From Ricinus communis (taxonomy: Eukaryota > Streptophyta > Magnoliopsida > Malpighiales > Euphorbiaceae): a DNA stretch of 64,000 bases. Of this stretch, positions 33,600 to 46,583 are shown piece by piece. Location: contig NC_063257.1 in the NCBI RefSeq assembly GCF_019578655.1, forward strand, positions 7,564,001 through 7,628,000. Reading direction: 5' to 3'. The stretch's first letter is position 1, and every line of letters starts with the position of its first letter. The notes beneath the pieces are model-generated. The model was not told the origin of the DNA. It made no database searches and saw only the letters and a program-made list of their open reading frames with translations. The position numbers and the translations under genes are program-made.

Positions 33600-34220
33600 G
33601 ACCTGCAACTTGCGAGCCAAGTCCTCTCTCTCTCAAGCTAAGAAATAATACACCAGAACTCTTCTTTCTCAGATATTAGGGTTTCGATTTTTTTTTTTTT
33701 ATTTTCAGGGCTCGGATATCTACTTTGGTATGTTTCTTTTACTTGTTTCTTATTTCTTTCTTTTATGTTTTCATATTAGTGTATTTCTTTCTTTAGCTGT
33801 TTTGGTAACTAACAGAATGTGTTACAAAGAAAAAGAAAACAAAGCTTTCTTAGTCCTCAATTTATAATTTTTTTGGCTATAGTACAGTAGTGTATATTAC
33901 TTGAAAGTCTAATGCAAGAATTTGACTTAATTTTACTTGAGAAACATTAAAGAATCAGTAGGTCTTAGATGCAAAGTTCCTTTCGTTCTTCTGTCTTGTG
34001 TTATCTTGGCTACTAAATGGAGAAATTTCGACTATCTGAACTTCTTATTGGAAAATTATTGTTACTTTATGCTGTTTTTATTGATGTTTTATTCTGGGTA
34101 TCTGATAATTTACTTGAAGTTTGACTTTTTGAATTTGGTTGTTACAGTGAAACCCTAATTTGGTGCTAAATACCTCAAAAATTAAGGGCTTATTGGGCTG
34201 TTTTTCTTTGTCGTAAAGAA
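33600..34220 (+). other. 5' UTR and leader intron of the PHD-finger gene
   Basis: A CT-rich leader (about 33600-33728) carries TTAGGGTTTCG. It is followed by a donor (TTTG/GTATGT, 33729) and an acceptor (TTACAG, ending 34147) that remove a leader intron of about 420 bp. The ATG follows at 34221. The transcription start is not defined. Confidence 0.55.
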
Positions 34221-37200
34221 ATGGGTGGTGAGGAGGGAACGAGTAATGGTGACAGTGCAGGTGAGGGATTTCAGTGCTTGAAAATTGGACCATTCCGTAA
34301 TGGTTTTATTGGGATTAGGATTGGGAATGATAGTAGTGATTGTGGTTTAGGCTCCAGTGAGGGTTTACGAACTTACAAGAGGCGCAAGCGAACAAGGTCG
34401 AGTTCAGAGAATAAAGGTCAAGAGGATGGGAGAGGCTCTGTCGAAGCAGCTAGTAAGTTAGCAACTGAGGTAGATTTCTATCTGTGCACGCTTAAGTAAT
34501 TTATTTCTTTTATTAGACACTTGATGAAATGGTTTTGCTTTTCTTTTGCTCTATATTAGTATATGGCTAAGATGTGGTTGCTACTTTGGGCGTTTTAGGT
34601 TAAAACTTTAGCTTTTGTGTGGTGAATATGGTGAACATGATTAAGTGGCATTCAAGTTAACAGTGAATAATATATTGGATGCTTTACATATTGTGCATTG
34701 TTTGACAAAGTGTGCAAAACTTTATATTCTGGAATAAGAATAATAAGTAAAGCTTTGGGTCAAAGGGTTTTCTCCCCCCAAGATCTCTAACTGTAAAGAG
34801 CTATCACAAGTGCATCTGTATGTAGGTAGTTGACTAGCTTGAAATTCATGATTGTGAGACTAAAAAATGTTTAGTTTCTTGTTTAGAAACTGTTAAAACT
34901 ACTGGTTATCCCCTCTCGGTCCTTGCTTGGAGGATGGTAAAAGAATCTTTCCTTTATTCAAGGGAATGATACAAATTTCAGTTTCAAAGAAGGCTGAGAA
35001 ATGCTATCTTTTTAACTGAGCGCCTTCCATTTCTATAATCTATATATTTAGTTGCTGTTGGACATCATGGTCAATATAAACGCTGAGTATTTTCACCAAG
35101 GTAAGACTAGTATTTGCTACTTCTTTATTCTTTAGAAGCATTGGGGACAGTTAAGTGCCTAAGGTTTTGAATCCAGGCAAAAGGCGATGACATGCACCTG
35201 AGAGGAGTTAGGTGTTCATTATTAAAATGAAATATTCCACACTTTACATGAAAAATCTTAATCATAAATGATAGCAGTATAGTTAAAAGTGAAATGCGCA
35301 CTCAAGGAAATGTGCCTTGCCATTGCATTGAAGCACAAAGTGCAAAGAAACCGCTCGCCTGAATGAAGGAAGGCACACAATTTCTCAAAGGATTAATAGC
35401 AATATAATATGCTAAAAGATATATACTTTTAGCAAACAAAAAATCTACTATAATAAAGCTGGTGAAAAGCCACTTCACATGGGAAAAGAAAACTCTATAA
35501 AATTTTAAAATACCAGATCTATGCAATTAATTTTAGGAATAAAGATAAAGTCTAGTGTGCCTTGGTAAAAGAATTTTATAACCTAAGTGGTCTCCTAGTT
35601 TGTTATATTTAGCAAACTAGATATAAACTGCCGACTATATTTAAATTTTGCTTTTTCAAAAAACAACCCTGATGGCCTCTTAAAAGGGGCACCACTTGAT
35701 GTACCAAAGGCGATGGGATCCTTCTATGCCTTCCTTGTGCGTCTAGACTATACTGCATGTTAGGAGGAAGACTAAAAGAATATGGCCTTTATTGAGTATT
35801 GTGTTACTGGATATAGGATGAACTGCTATGTTAGGACTTCTATTATATAAATTTCTTAAAATTTCTGTCTTTTTAAGCAAAATAATCATAACTCATTACA
35901 TATATAATTGAAAGATAGCACACAGCTTGATGCCCTCTACCAAAAAAAATAAAAGCAAAGAGAGATAATTGGGTAGCTGCAATAGAAACTGTGGAAGTGT
36001 GGTGCCCTGTTGATAGTTTTTCTCAATCAGAGAAGAGAAAATTGCAGAAGAAAAAGGAAAGAGGTAGTTGAAAATAGAAATAGAGAGAATAGAGATTTAT
36101 GACGTAGAAGAATAAAATGTTCACAAAAAGTAAGTTGAGAGATAGTTCAGGCTGTCAAGAATGTCAGAAGGAGAAGATCGCAGAGAGAAGCTGGGATGAG
36201 AGTGAGGCATAACTGTAATGGAACTAGCCACTACTTCGTCCTCTTTTATTTTGTCATTTCTTTTAGGAAGCATGCCTTTTTGTGCCCTGAGCCCAAAAAG
36301 TGCAGCTTATGTCTTGTGCGCCTCATGTGCACCTAGATGACAGCGTTTTGCTTCAGGGCTAAAAAATGCTTGACCCTGACACATTTTGTTTTGAACGCAG
36401 ATCCAATCTTAGTGAAAATACAGTAGCAGACCACAATTAGTAGAATGTGAAAATTGTCTAGATATAGATTTAGGTGAATCTGTGAGCTTCTTCTTTTTAA
36501 AGTTAAAACTTATTTATCTTTTCTTTCTTGTGCGTCAAAACCTGAAAATCACCTATTTTCTAATGAGTTTGGCACATGCATATTTTATAATCATTAGTAT
36601 ACATTTCAAAAGAATCAGGGTGATGTATGCCGGATGATGTTTTAAGGTGGATTGGGTGTGAATATAAGGGACTTAGGATGTTGGGTTGATCACATTGATT
36701 TTGTGACCGGAAATGAGTGCCTGTTTGGTGGCAGTGTTAGTACATTCTGGTTTCTGGGCTCTCTAGTAGTGGTGGAAGTATGTGAAACCTATTTTTTTCT
36801 CAACTTTCATTTGGCAGCGATTTACATGCTGGCAATTATGTGAAGGATCATGCATAAAGAGTAAGAACAACGAGGTGTTATTGAGCAAAATAGAAAAGAA
36901 TAGGCCGAAGTTCTTTTAGGGACTTAAAGTTTTTCTTGGATGGGTAATAAAAGGGGCAGGAAAATGTTTAGGGGTTTAGAACATTGGCAGTTTATTGTTG
37001 GGATATGGTGTTAAAAGGCTTTGAGCAAGGAAATTTTAAGATGTTGAATGATAATATTTAGGACACTGGTCAGTTGGTGGAATATGGTCCGGGACTGATT
37101 AAAGGAAGGAAGGTTTTATATGGAATAGTAATTGGCTCTTAGCTGATTCTGTAAGAAGAAGAATTAGCTGAACATGACAGATGAGAAAAGTCATGGTATT

Positions 37201-40200
37201 GCACATTATGCATGCATGTCTACATAAGAAACTAAAACACTTCTATTAAAAGTCTTGAGAGAAAACTTTAATATATAGGTAATCAGGTATTGATAAAGGC
37301 TGTCGAAACAACTTCTTATTCCACAAGGATTAAAGCTCCTAGGAAATGATATGAAATACTAGTTTAGACTTGAATATAACAAGGTTAAGAGACATAGAAA
37401 ACTCTGAACTGAATAATGATAGCAATGTATTTCTCTATTACATGCTATCCTAGGGCCACACACATGTAATTCTAAAGTGTCTGATAATGATAATTCTGAG
37501 AGCTGTTATTAAATCTCTTTCTCAGCTGAATCACATTATTGTATTGCATACAATAATTATGTATAATTGATAGGGAGTGGGACCCAACATCTTTTTTGTT
37601 TTTCTAAGTTATAATACACAGTGGATGGATGATTTTGATATACAGTGGCAATCTGCTATTTCAATTTACATCTTACACATTTAAAAGATAGAATGTATTA
37701 CAGTATTAGTTCTTGGGCTTTACTCTTCTGTCTGCCAGGTACTCGTGGACTTTCGTTAAACAGTAACTTAGGATAAAGTTTTATATAATTCTGACAGCTT
37801 TGATAAAGAAAGATCAAGGAGAAAAGCATGCATGTCATTTAACTTGGAAATTTGTTCTTTTACTCATTAAATGCATGCTACATGATCAGGTGTTGCAAAT
37901 TACAACCATTAATATGAAACAGATACTATATTTGAAGTTTTTGGCATGATATGCCTATTGTATGAATCTAAAACGTTTAGGTATTGTTTAGTCCCTAGGA
38001 ACAAAAGACCATTAATGAGAATTGAACTTTTATTCCATTCCTTGGGTGCTTGGTTATGTGGAAAGAAAGAAATGAGATTCATAATTGATATCTCGGAAGT
38101 TGGGAATAGCACTGAGCCTTTGTTCCTATTCCTACTCTTTCATTCACAGTAACTAATTGGAACCTTTGGCCTATTTCTGAACTATCTGTTTAAAATGATG
38201 AGTAACATAGTATTGGTTGCTATTTTAGTGACAAGGCTATGATCACTTTGATAAAAAATAAAAAAAGGAAAAAAGAACCTTCGTTCATATAGCTGCTTAT
38301 CTTTTGGCTGCAGGATGACTAGATGATGAGAGAAAATATAATTTGCACTTTTTTGACAGCGTAAAGTAGCTGATGCGCTAAATTCAATTTCCAATGGCAA
38401 TGATGCTATCAATGGGTGTGCTGGGATTTGTTTATTGGATGCCAATGGTAACATGGTCCAATGTTATTATACCATCTGTCATAACCTTGAAGACTATGGC
38501 ATTTGATATAATTATGACGATTTGGAATGGACCAAAAATGTATTTGACCATGTAATTTTAGGAAAATATATGTTATCTGCTCAAGGTGAAAAAGAAAAAT
38601 TGTACCTGTATCTATATGGTTTTTAAAGCCTTTTTTTATTTTTCTTTTAACTGGTTCATCTTCTGCTGTGCTATGGTTACTCTATTATCAATTTTTTTCT
38701 TTTCTATTAAGCTATGCATTTGATTTTCTTTTTTTTCTTTTAACCTAGCTATATTTAATTTCATGTAGACTGCAAAGGAAGCTCCGTACGGTATTCCCGA
38801 TAGCCATGCTTCTTTGGATGGTTCAAATGATGTTTTGCACAAAGAGAGCAGAAATTTTGTCCTCGAGAATATATATCAATCATTAACTGATAATCATGAT
38901 GGTATACAGGGTTGTATCCAAGATACACATATGATGACAATAAAGGTTTGTCAAATGGCCTGTCTCCCAACAGCATTAGCTGTCTTAATGCCATTGCTCT
39001 TTATTTTCTGTCTCTTAGTTTTGTAAATTTTTGTTGTTTTATAGGACTCTGATGCTGCTGACAAAGATAGGAATACGTGGTCCTCACAATTAGGGTGGAT
39101 GCCTAATGGAACTCACTATGCAGCTAGAGGGAATATAGATGTCACATTGAATAAATCATTGGATGACTCTCAACGGTCTGTCACTGAGATGTGCCAGCAT
39201 GCTTTTGCTAACATCATAATATCTGAAAAGTTCAGCTTACTGTGTAAGCTACTGTCTGAAAATTTTCAAGAGATGAAGCCTGACAACTTTTTAAGCCTAA
39301 GTCGCATAAAAATAAAGATGAAAGATGGGGTTTATGAACGTTCACCTATGCTTTTCTATGAAGATATTCAACGGGTAAATTGTTCATTGATTCTTCTCTA
39401 CAATGTTAGAACTTCGGTTTGTTTATTTAGTTTTTATGCTTTTGCTTCATTTATTTGCTTTATTACCATGTTGATATGTTGATGCACTAACATGTTTTCA
39501 AACTTGAAGGACACATAATGATGTTAATTTGTACCATATGTTTTCATATTGTATGAAACCAAAGACCGTTAGATGATGTATCAACAAAATGATTTATGAA
39601 ACCGAAGATCGTTAGATGATGTATCAACAAAATGATTTTTTTCTCGTTTTTATCTGGATAATCTCACTTTTAAAATCTCATTTTTTATCATCTTATAGCT
39701 TTGCATAGCCGAATCAATTTAACAGGCCCTTATCTCCTGGTTACTTTCTATATGCTATTGCCACCGTCTGGTTCATTTTTTACGCATGTATATGCCCAAC
39801 CAATTCATTGTCATTCTAGATACAGGAATCTCATTTTTCCCATCAATCAGTGACTTCTCATGATTCATTACAGCTTCAGTATTATAAATAGTAATATGAT
39901 AATGAAATTATGTTGTGCTTTTGGTCATGGTCATAATTCATTCAATCAAACATATATACTAGCAACACTAAAATTGCTGCAAGCACATCTGGTTTTGTTT
40001 CTGCTGATGGTGAATACTTGCTATATGAAACAATATTTTTTTCTTTTAAAATTGTGGCAAGCATGTGAAACCTTAAATTCTTTTTCAGGTTTGGAAGAAA
40101 CTTCAAGGAATTGGTAACGAGTTGATATCTCTTGCAAAGAGCCTCTCAGATGTGTCATCGACTTCCTATGATGAACAGGTAAGATACTGGACTTGCAGAT

Positions 40201-41237
40201 ATTCTTCAATCATGCTAGAATCTTAGGGTCCATGTGAAATAAGATTTATGTATCATTTTGACTTCTCTGTTACCTATTTTAGTTTTTTGATATCGTGTTA
40301 GAGACTGGTTTACTTGGTTCTGGAAAATAACTTGAATTTCTTGGCTTTAAAGCAGTTCCATCCCCAGGAGTCTCATTTTCATGGTAAACCAGAGCAAATA
40401 GAAGCTTGTGGTGCTTACAGTGTCTGCACTTGCAGGCGTTGTGGAGGCAAAGCAGATGGGAGGAATTGTTTAGTATGTGACTCATGCGAGGAAATGTACC
40501 ATGTATCCTGTATTGAACCTGTCGTCAAAGAGATTCCCTCCAAAAGTTGGTACTGTGCTAGCTGCTCTGCAGCAGGGATGGGATCTCCTCATGAGAATTG
40601 TGCAGTGTGTGAGAGGCTGAATGCCCCCAGGAATCTATGTACTCAAGCTAGTGATGAAAAGGGTTCTCCAACAATTGAAAATGGCAGTGAGTTTGAAGAG
40701 GCTTCAAATCATATCGAGGATGGTTTTCATCAATCACCTGCAGGGGGGAAAAATGTCTGTTTCTGTAAGATGTGTGGAAGTGAGGTGGAAAATGGTGAAA
40801 AGGTGAAGATATGTGAGCATATTTTGTGTCCTTACAAGTATTACCATGTAAGGTGCCTGACAAATAACCTGTTAAAATCTTATGGTCCTCGGTGGTATTG
40901 CCCTTCTTGCCTATGTAGAACTTGCTTCGTTGATAGAGATGATGATCAGATTGTTTTATGTGATGGTTGTGACCATGCATATCACATGTATTGCATGAGT
41001 CCGCCGCGCACTTCCATACCGAGAGGGAAGTGGTTCTGCAGACAATGTGATGTGAAAATCAAAGAAATACGCAGAGCAAAGAGGGCATATGAGAAACGAG
41101 AAAAAAGATTGGAAAAGAAAGCTGAAGCAGATAAAAGAGCATGTGAGAATCTTGAGAAGAAATTGGATGAGAAATGTGAAAAGGAATCTGGTAACGGTCG
41201 ATTGGACATTCTTCTTACTGCAGCTTTCAATTTATGA
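34221..41237 (+). CDS. PHD-finger protein, EHD3-like
   Basis: A nuclear chromatin-reader protein related to rice EARLY HEADING DATE 3 and its dicot homologues. Six coding exons give 608 residues: 34221-34469, 38360-38455, 38769-38945, 39045-39374, 40089-40178, 40353-41237. Phases are all zero. The N-terminal half has a basic KRRKRTR patch (possible nuclear signal) and a conserved helical region (exon 4). PHD1 spans about 339-385 (CTCRRCGG...CLVCDSCEEMYHVSC...WYCASC). An extended PHD plus PHD unit follows at about 455-560 (CFCKMCGSEVE...CLCRTCFVDRDDDQIVLCDGCDHAYHMYC...WFCRQC). A Lys/Glu-rich coiled coil ends the protein. Intron 1 is unusually long (3.9 kb). The donor of exon 2 (ATG/GTCCAA) is weak, so exon 2 is the least certain part. 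Confidence 0.88.
35130..36390. mobile_element. degenerate inverted-repeat element in PHD gene intron 1
   Basis: Near 35180 the plus strand reads GGCAAAAGGCGATGACATGC followed by ACCTGAG. Near 36310-36360 the reverse complement reads AGCAAAACGCTGTCATCTAGG followed by TGCACATGAGGCGC. These are related inverted ends about 1.2 kb apart, which suggests an old DNA transposon or MITE. The boundaries are approximate and the match is imperfect. Confidence 0.3.
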
Positions 41238-43362
41238 CCAAAAAGCTGGCTTATAGGAGAAATACCCTACTCTAGATCTGTTCTTCGAAACAATTATTTT
41301 GACAGCAAAGGGCTCCACATTTTGAAAATGTACTAGATATAAGTACACAATTCTTCAAACGTGTACCTGAAGCCAATTTTTCTGATTGAAATTATGTAAA
41401 ATGAAGAAACTGCGTTCATGCAGTCTGTTGTTCATAGTGAAAGTGAAAGACTACTTTCAATTCTTGCGATGTTTAAAATCTTTTACCAATCTCATTTCTT
41501 TTTTTGTAAGAACCTATAAATATCCGTACGCAATTATTATTATTAAGTTTGTGCAATTTGTTTTGTGTTACAATTTTAGCTCTGTTCAAAATTCAGGCCG
41601 AAATTGAAGCTTTTAAAGTTTAGGTCCGAGTCCTGTCGGGTCATGCAAGTCTACATTTTTTATTATGTCTTGTCCATCATAAAAAAATAGAAAAAATAAT
41701 AAAATATTTATTTTTTTTATTCTTTTATAAAAAGTACGGTGTAGATTTTTTATTTATTTTAACTAAGTGAAAATATTAAAAAATATGGCTTTTAATTATT
41801 TTTTTAAAAATATAGTATTGATTGTTTTTTAATTATTTCTGGTTGTTTTTTAAAAAACCAACTAAAGAAAAATAAAAAATAATCTCACTGTATAGAATTT
41901 GATATCTGCCAATTCAGAACCTCTTCTGGAGGAGTGAGGGGTTCTATGGATCCGGAAGGAGTAATCCTTGAAGGAAGGATTTCCAATCTTTTATTCTTAG
42001 TCTTTCCTAGAGGAGGGAAGTCTTCTAGCTGGAGCATGAAACAACTTTGGATTGTATGGAGTGATTGTACTGGCGGTAAATCAGACTGAGTTTTTTAAAA
42101 TAATTTTCAGGACAGGTCGAATTTTTTAAAAAATAAAATTTGTAAATCTATTTAAAAAATAATTAGAATTTCATAACCTCGAGCTTAAAGAGGTGTTCAA
42201 AGTCGAAAATTTGTGGACATAGTTGAAGGGGGCAGGACAGATATATGTTTTTATTGCGGCTGTATCAGATAATAAAACAAACTATTTTATCTCTCTTGAA
42301 TTATGTTTGTATTATTAGAGTAATACAAAAAAGTTTTATAATGGAAATTATATAATGGGCAAAATCAACTAATCACCACTCCAACATTACTGAATTTCCC
42401 AAAGAAAAGAAAGCCTTTCATCGTCTATGATATTCTCTCCCAAATACACACATGGTTTGTTTCTCTCTATTTTCCCTTCTTCTTTGCTCGCTACTGTCAA
42501 CTAAGAGAGGTACCTTCTTTCTATTTAAAAATATTTTGTGTTTTTCTTTATAAATAGATAGTTATAGATCTAAGATCGCAGAAAAACAATAATTTTATTC
42601 GAGTTATGATTGATGTTGTGTCGCCGCCATTGCTGGTGCCCCATTACTCTGTCTACTCTCCACTGCTACTGTTCGTCACTATCACTGATAGTTTTTATTT
42701 TTTGTTTATATATTATATGGTCCTCTTATATGTAAAAAATGTATGTATATATATATATATTTAAAACTATACACATTTTTTCCTTTATATTTTTTTATAT
42801 TGCGGACACAATAATATTAAAATAAAAATCATTAATATTAATATTTTTTCAATTTTAATTTTAATATGTTTACTGGTTCATAATCGACCAAAAGAAAATT
42901 CTAATTTGATGTTTTAACATTATTTGTATGTGGTAAAGGCTATACAAGAAATAAGCCTAAATACTCGTAGCTCTTACCTTGGATGGAAATGTAAGTAGGA
43001 AAATTGCCAATCAAGGCATTAATAAAATTACTAACAGCACTTTGTTTTGGTATATATATATATATATATATAGAGAGTAATAAAATATTTTTTAAAAAAT
43101 TTTAATATAACTGCATATTTAAAATTTGAATTCAATTTTAATTAAATTAAAACAAATTTTTTATTGGGTAAAAGTATATATATATAGATTAAAGTTTCCT
43201 AAGTGGGCTGCATTAAGTTCTTCATAGCTAGCCAGTGCCCCTTAGAAGGAAATTACTTTCTTTCTGGTGTAGTGGGGTCTTCAATAAAGATGGGGCTCTT
43301 GGCTAGCATTCATTTTTGGGGTACAATCTGCATGCATACGTCAAAAGCCTATCATGATTTAT
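41238..43362. other. intergenic, no gene seen
   Basis: Starts with the 3' UTR of the PHD gene. A higher-GC stretch at 41905-42090 has a short open reading (it includes WSMKQLWIVWSDCTGG) that I do not recognise. TA-rich microsatellites occur at about 42745-42765 and 43052-43072. Confidence 0.4.
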
Positions 43363-43645
43363 GGTGTTCTTGGCGCCATTATAGGTGTATTTTCTTAGCT
43401 ATAATCTCAACCTTATATTGACAAATTAAATGACAGTGTTTGCCCCAATCGATCTACTTTCTTTATCAGGCCAACTTTTTTATACAATTTACAAGAAGAA
43501 GACATCTGAGGGGTTTCACCCCATTACCCTACCTGATTGCACAGCGTTGCATGCTTTTATATTATGGTTTTCTCAAGACAAATGGAACCCTGATTGTCAG
43601 CATTAACGCCATTGGATGTGCTATAATATATACAGCCACATATGC
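43363..43645 (+). pseudogene. SWEET sugar-transporter gene fragment
   Basis: Reading across frames gives pieces of the first MtN3/saliva repeat of a SWEET transporter. GVLGAIIGVF comes first, then a VFAPI-like end of the second helix, PTFYTIYKKKTSEGF-type sequence, HPLPYLIA, and LLYYGFLKTNGTLIVSINAIGCAI. The frame is broken by an extra T in a T-run at 43476-43481 and an extra C at 43519-43522, relative to the frame the family needs. The first exon, the second repeat and the C-terminus are missing. It lies just downstream of the 3' end of the first methyltransferase gene, in the opposite orientation. It cannot encode a transporter. Confidence 0.65.
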
Positions 43646-44017
43646 AAGTGGAGGCACAATTGTTGCAATACATTTAACGGTGCAAAGCTTTGCCAAATAT
43701 TTCTTTTCCTTTTTTTTTTTTTCAACTTTCTGTAATATAGGGACTGAAATTTTCCACTTGAAATAAACATTGCAAAGATTGAGAATCAGCTTTGATCCAA
43801 CAAAATATGGAAGATGAGCTTCGACCAACAAATCTCATACACAGTAGAACTGGTGCTCTTCCTTTTATTCCGACAAAAAGTTCCCTCGGGAGGAATTAAC
43901 AGAAAACAGCTTAAACATATTTAATTTCTCTGGATGAGTAACACAGAGAAAAAGAGACCATAACATTAAAGCACAGCTTAACCCAACTATTGCAAGCACA
44001 ACTTAATAATTCAAAGG

Positions 44018-45634
44018 TCATTCTCTTTTGTGAAATTCCATAACCCAGCTATTGTAAGCACAACATATGACTTGACAACATGAAAAGCCAGATCTCAGTG
44101 CCAAGACCTCAAACTCCTTCTGGGTTCTTTCTTTCCCTCCAGCAGTTTGAGCTAACATGAACAAATCTTGCTCAAAGACAATGTGTGAAGAAACAATTTT
44201 CTCCGGTGCCACAGGAAGAATTGACTCCACAACGATCACCTTACCATTATTAGGAAGTGCTTCCCAGCATTTCTTGAGAAGTTTCAAGCAATGTTCGTCG
44301 CTCCAACCGTGGAGTATCCACTGCAAGTGTCATTAAGAAATCAACTACGACAAGGTGGACCTTTGCTCACTTAAAAGAGGCTCAAGTATTTATGTTTAGG
44401 GAAGGGAGGAAAAAATAAATGGAAACTGTGCACATATATGAGAAAAAGAAAAAAGTTAAAACATATGAGATGGGCACTTCTGATTTTCTTTCCTTCCATG
44501 TTTTCTCTTCTCTCCCGAACATAACCTAAAGGCTTGGAGTTTTCATTACAACTTACTAGTCTGAACTGCTAAGTTGGGTGTAAAGTGTTACAGGAAGAGG
44601 GGAGCAATCCCCAATTGCGTAGCTCATTTAAAATTTCACTCTACCAGAAGGAGCAACAGAAATGAGAGAAAATAGCTCACCTTCATGAAAATTGCATCTC
44701 CCTTAGGGACACTAACAAACATATCTCCCCCAACATGCTCCACTCCTGTACATGACATAGCATCTTAGTAGTAACTTGTTTTTATCTAGTGTTCCCTGAT
44801 TACAATGAAGGTAAAGAATTGCGTGAATACAAATAGTACCTGCATATGAAGGTGCATCAGCTAATACATGGGGCAAATCAAAATTAATCCCCTTGATTTC
44901 AGGATAATTAGAAATGATAATATTAAGAGTAACACCGACGCCACCACCAACATCAACCAACACTTTGAGGCCCTCAAACCCTTTATAAACATCAAGAATC
45001 TTCTTCATGATCAAAGTAGTATGATTTGACATAGCTTGATTAAATACCCTTTTAAACCTTTGATCAGTTCCTAGATATTCAAATCCAATCATTCCATAAG
45101 CTCTTTTAAATGGAACTCCACCTTCAATAATCGCATCATTAAAATGGTAACTATTAAAATAATACCAATACTATCATACTAATTTTATTAAAAAAGGAAA
45201 GTTGAGTTGAAGATCAAGAAAAAAAAAAGTTACCAGCTTTTCATAAAAACCTCATCATGATGCAACAAAAATAGAGGAGCAACAGACCGTTCTTGACCTT
45301 CATTAATAACAAGGAATTTGCAAATGGGCTTTGCACTATACAATCTTTCAACTTCACCATTCTCTTTAGTGACCAAAGAACAGTGTAATATATCATAGCT
45401 TGCTAAAAGGCGTAACATCCGGTCTAGTAAGATTGGTGCATCTGGGTTTTCTGTTGGAATTTTAGATGCAATCTCGGAGGGTGAGAGAGACGCGCCACCA
45501 CTGCTCGTGGCTATGGAAATGATGTCAATGACGTTGAGCTCCAGAGCTGACTTTAATACCATCGGAAGAACTACAGCATTTGCTAGGCGAATTGCTAGCT
45601 TTCCAGTTTCTTCTTCTTGATTTGGATCAGACAT
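44018..45634 (-). CDS. COMT-like O-methyltransferase, copy 1
   Basis: A SAM-dependent O-methyltransferase of the caffeic-acid OMT family, expected in the cytosol and acting on a phenolic substrate. Four exons: 45634-45234, 45150-44840, 44745-44681, 44320-44018; 359 residues. SAM site LVDVGGGVG, then [19 protein letters not shown]. The catalytic His is in [12 protein letters not shown] (COMT has CHDW here). The acidic partners in VVVESILP and [11 protein letters not shown] are kept. Pocket positions differ from true COMT: HHDEV for NQDKV, FEQDLF for the HIDVI segment, AQTAGG for AHNPGG. The exon 1/2 junction codes Cys where copy 2 has Trp, and one extra A near the end changes the last residues (HKRE instead of HKENDL). 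Substrate unknown. A Mutator-like element sits 77 bp upstream of the ATG. Confidence 0.9.
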
Positions 45635-45710
45635 GACTGATTTGGACTGCTGAGAAATGATCAGTTCTGGGCACTGATTGCTTATTCACTTATGTCTCAT
45701 GTGTTTTGTG

Positions 45711-45930
45711 GAGTTAATTGCACCGCCCACTAGCATTAAACCTTCGTATGATTTTTCGAATGGAACTTATCTTTCAATTTGTTTATTTTTTATACCAATC
45801 TTATTATTTTTATATCTTTCGCCAATATCAAAGAGGAATCCGATGTAGTTGCCAAATTTTGAATTGATAACACACCACTTGCCACACCTGTTGCTGACTC
45901 AACAATTTAATTGTTAGTCAGCAATTAGAG
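45711..45930 (+). repeat. left terminal inverted repeat of the MULE
   Basis: About 220 bp. It pairs imperfectly with 46330-46550 in reverse complement. The longest shared block includes TGAATTGATAACACAC. Confidence 0.8.
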
Positions 45931-46329
45931 GGAGTGTTTATGAAAATTTTATCTTTTAGAAAATATCACTCAAGCCCCATCATCTTGCACCTTCTTTCTG
46001 CCCCACTACACCTCTCCCCACCCATCTCCACCATTTCTAGCCACCCATCACTACTACCGGCCACCAAAACTTCTTCCTCCTTGTGTCCTTCACTGGCACT
46101 GCCCTTTTTCTTTTTCCTTCCTCGTCGTTCCACGTCGAGCTTGAGGAGGGAGTTGCTCATCCTCGCTACTGCTACTAGTGCAACCTCCTACCACCATTTT
46201 TTCTTTTCAAATCTGACAATGGTTTGAATAAAAACTAAGTTTCATAATTTAGAAATTTTCCTGATTTAGGGTTTTTTATTTGGGGTTTAGGGTTATAAAT
46301 TGGGAATAAAAACTAAATGTTTTTAATTG

Positions 46330-46550
46330 CTGAGTTGGATAACTATTTATTGAGTGAGCAACAGATATAGCAAGTAGTGTGTTATCAATTCAAAATCCGA
46401 CAGCCATATCAGCAAATAAGTGCCGGATTCTTCTTTGGTACTGGTGGAAGATACAGAAAAAATAGGAGTGGTATCAAAAATAAACAAATTGAAGGTTTGG
46501 TACCATTTGAAAAAAATGCGAAGGTTTGGTACCAGCAGTGCAATTAATCC
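46330..46550 (-). repeat. right terminal inverted repeat of the MULE
   Basis: Inverted partner of the left repeat, ending directly at the 10-bp target duplication. Confidence 0.8.
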
Positions 46551-46583
46551 GTGTTTTGTGGGCAGTTACTATCGGATCTTTTC

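Larger units (their letters stand above)
45711..46550. mobile_element. non-autonomous Mutator-like element (MULE), 840 bp
   Basis: Perfect 10-bp direct repeats GTGTTTTGTG flank it (45701-45710 and 46551-46560). The two ends are inverted repeats of about 220 bp. The left starts GAGTTAATTGCAC and the right, reversed, GGATTAATTGCAC. They stay aligned through ATTTGTTTATTTTT and TTTTGAATTGATAACACAC to the inner AACTCAGCAATT-like end. Long inverted repeats with a 9-10 bp target duplication are diagnostic of Mutator-like elements. The 400-bp core is C/T-rich and has no transposase. It lies between a TATA-like motif (46584-46591) and the start codon of methyltransferase copy 1. The paralogous promoter of copy 2 is the empty site. 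Confidence 0.85.

Noticed and set aside
40648..41230. Minus-strand open frames opposite the PHD exon
   Set aside because: These are shadows of the real plus-strand exon, which has the zinc-finger pattern.
45934..46227. 97-codon Ser/Leu/Pro-rich open frame
   Set aside because: It is the C/T-rich core of the Mutator-like element and has no domain.
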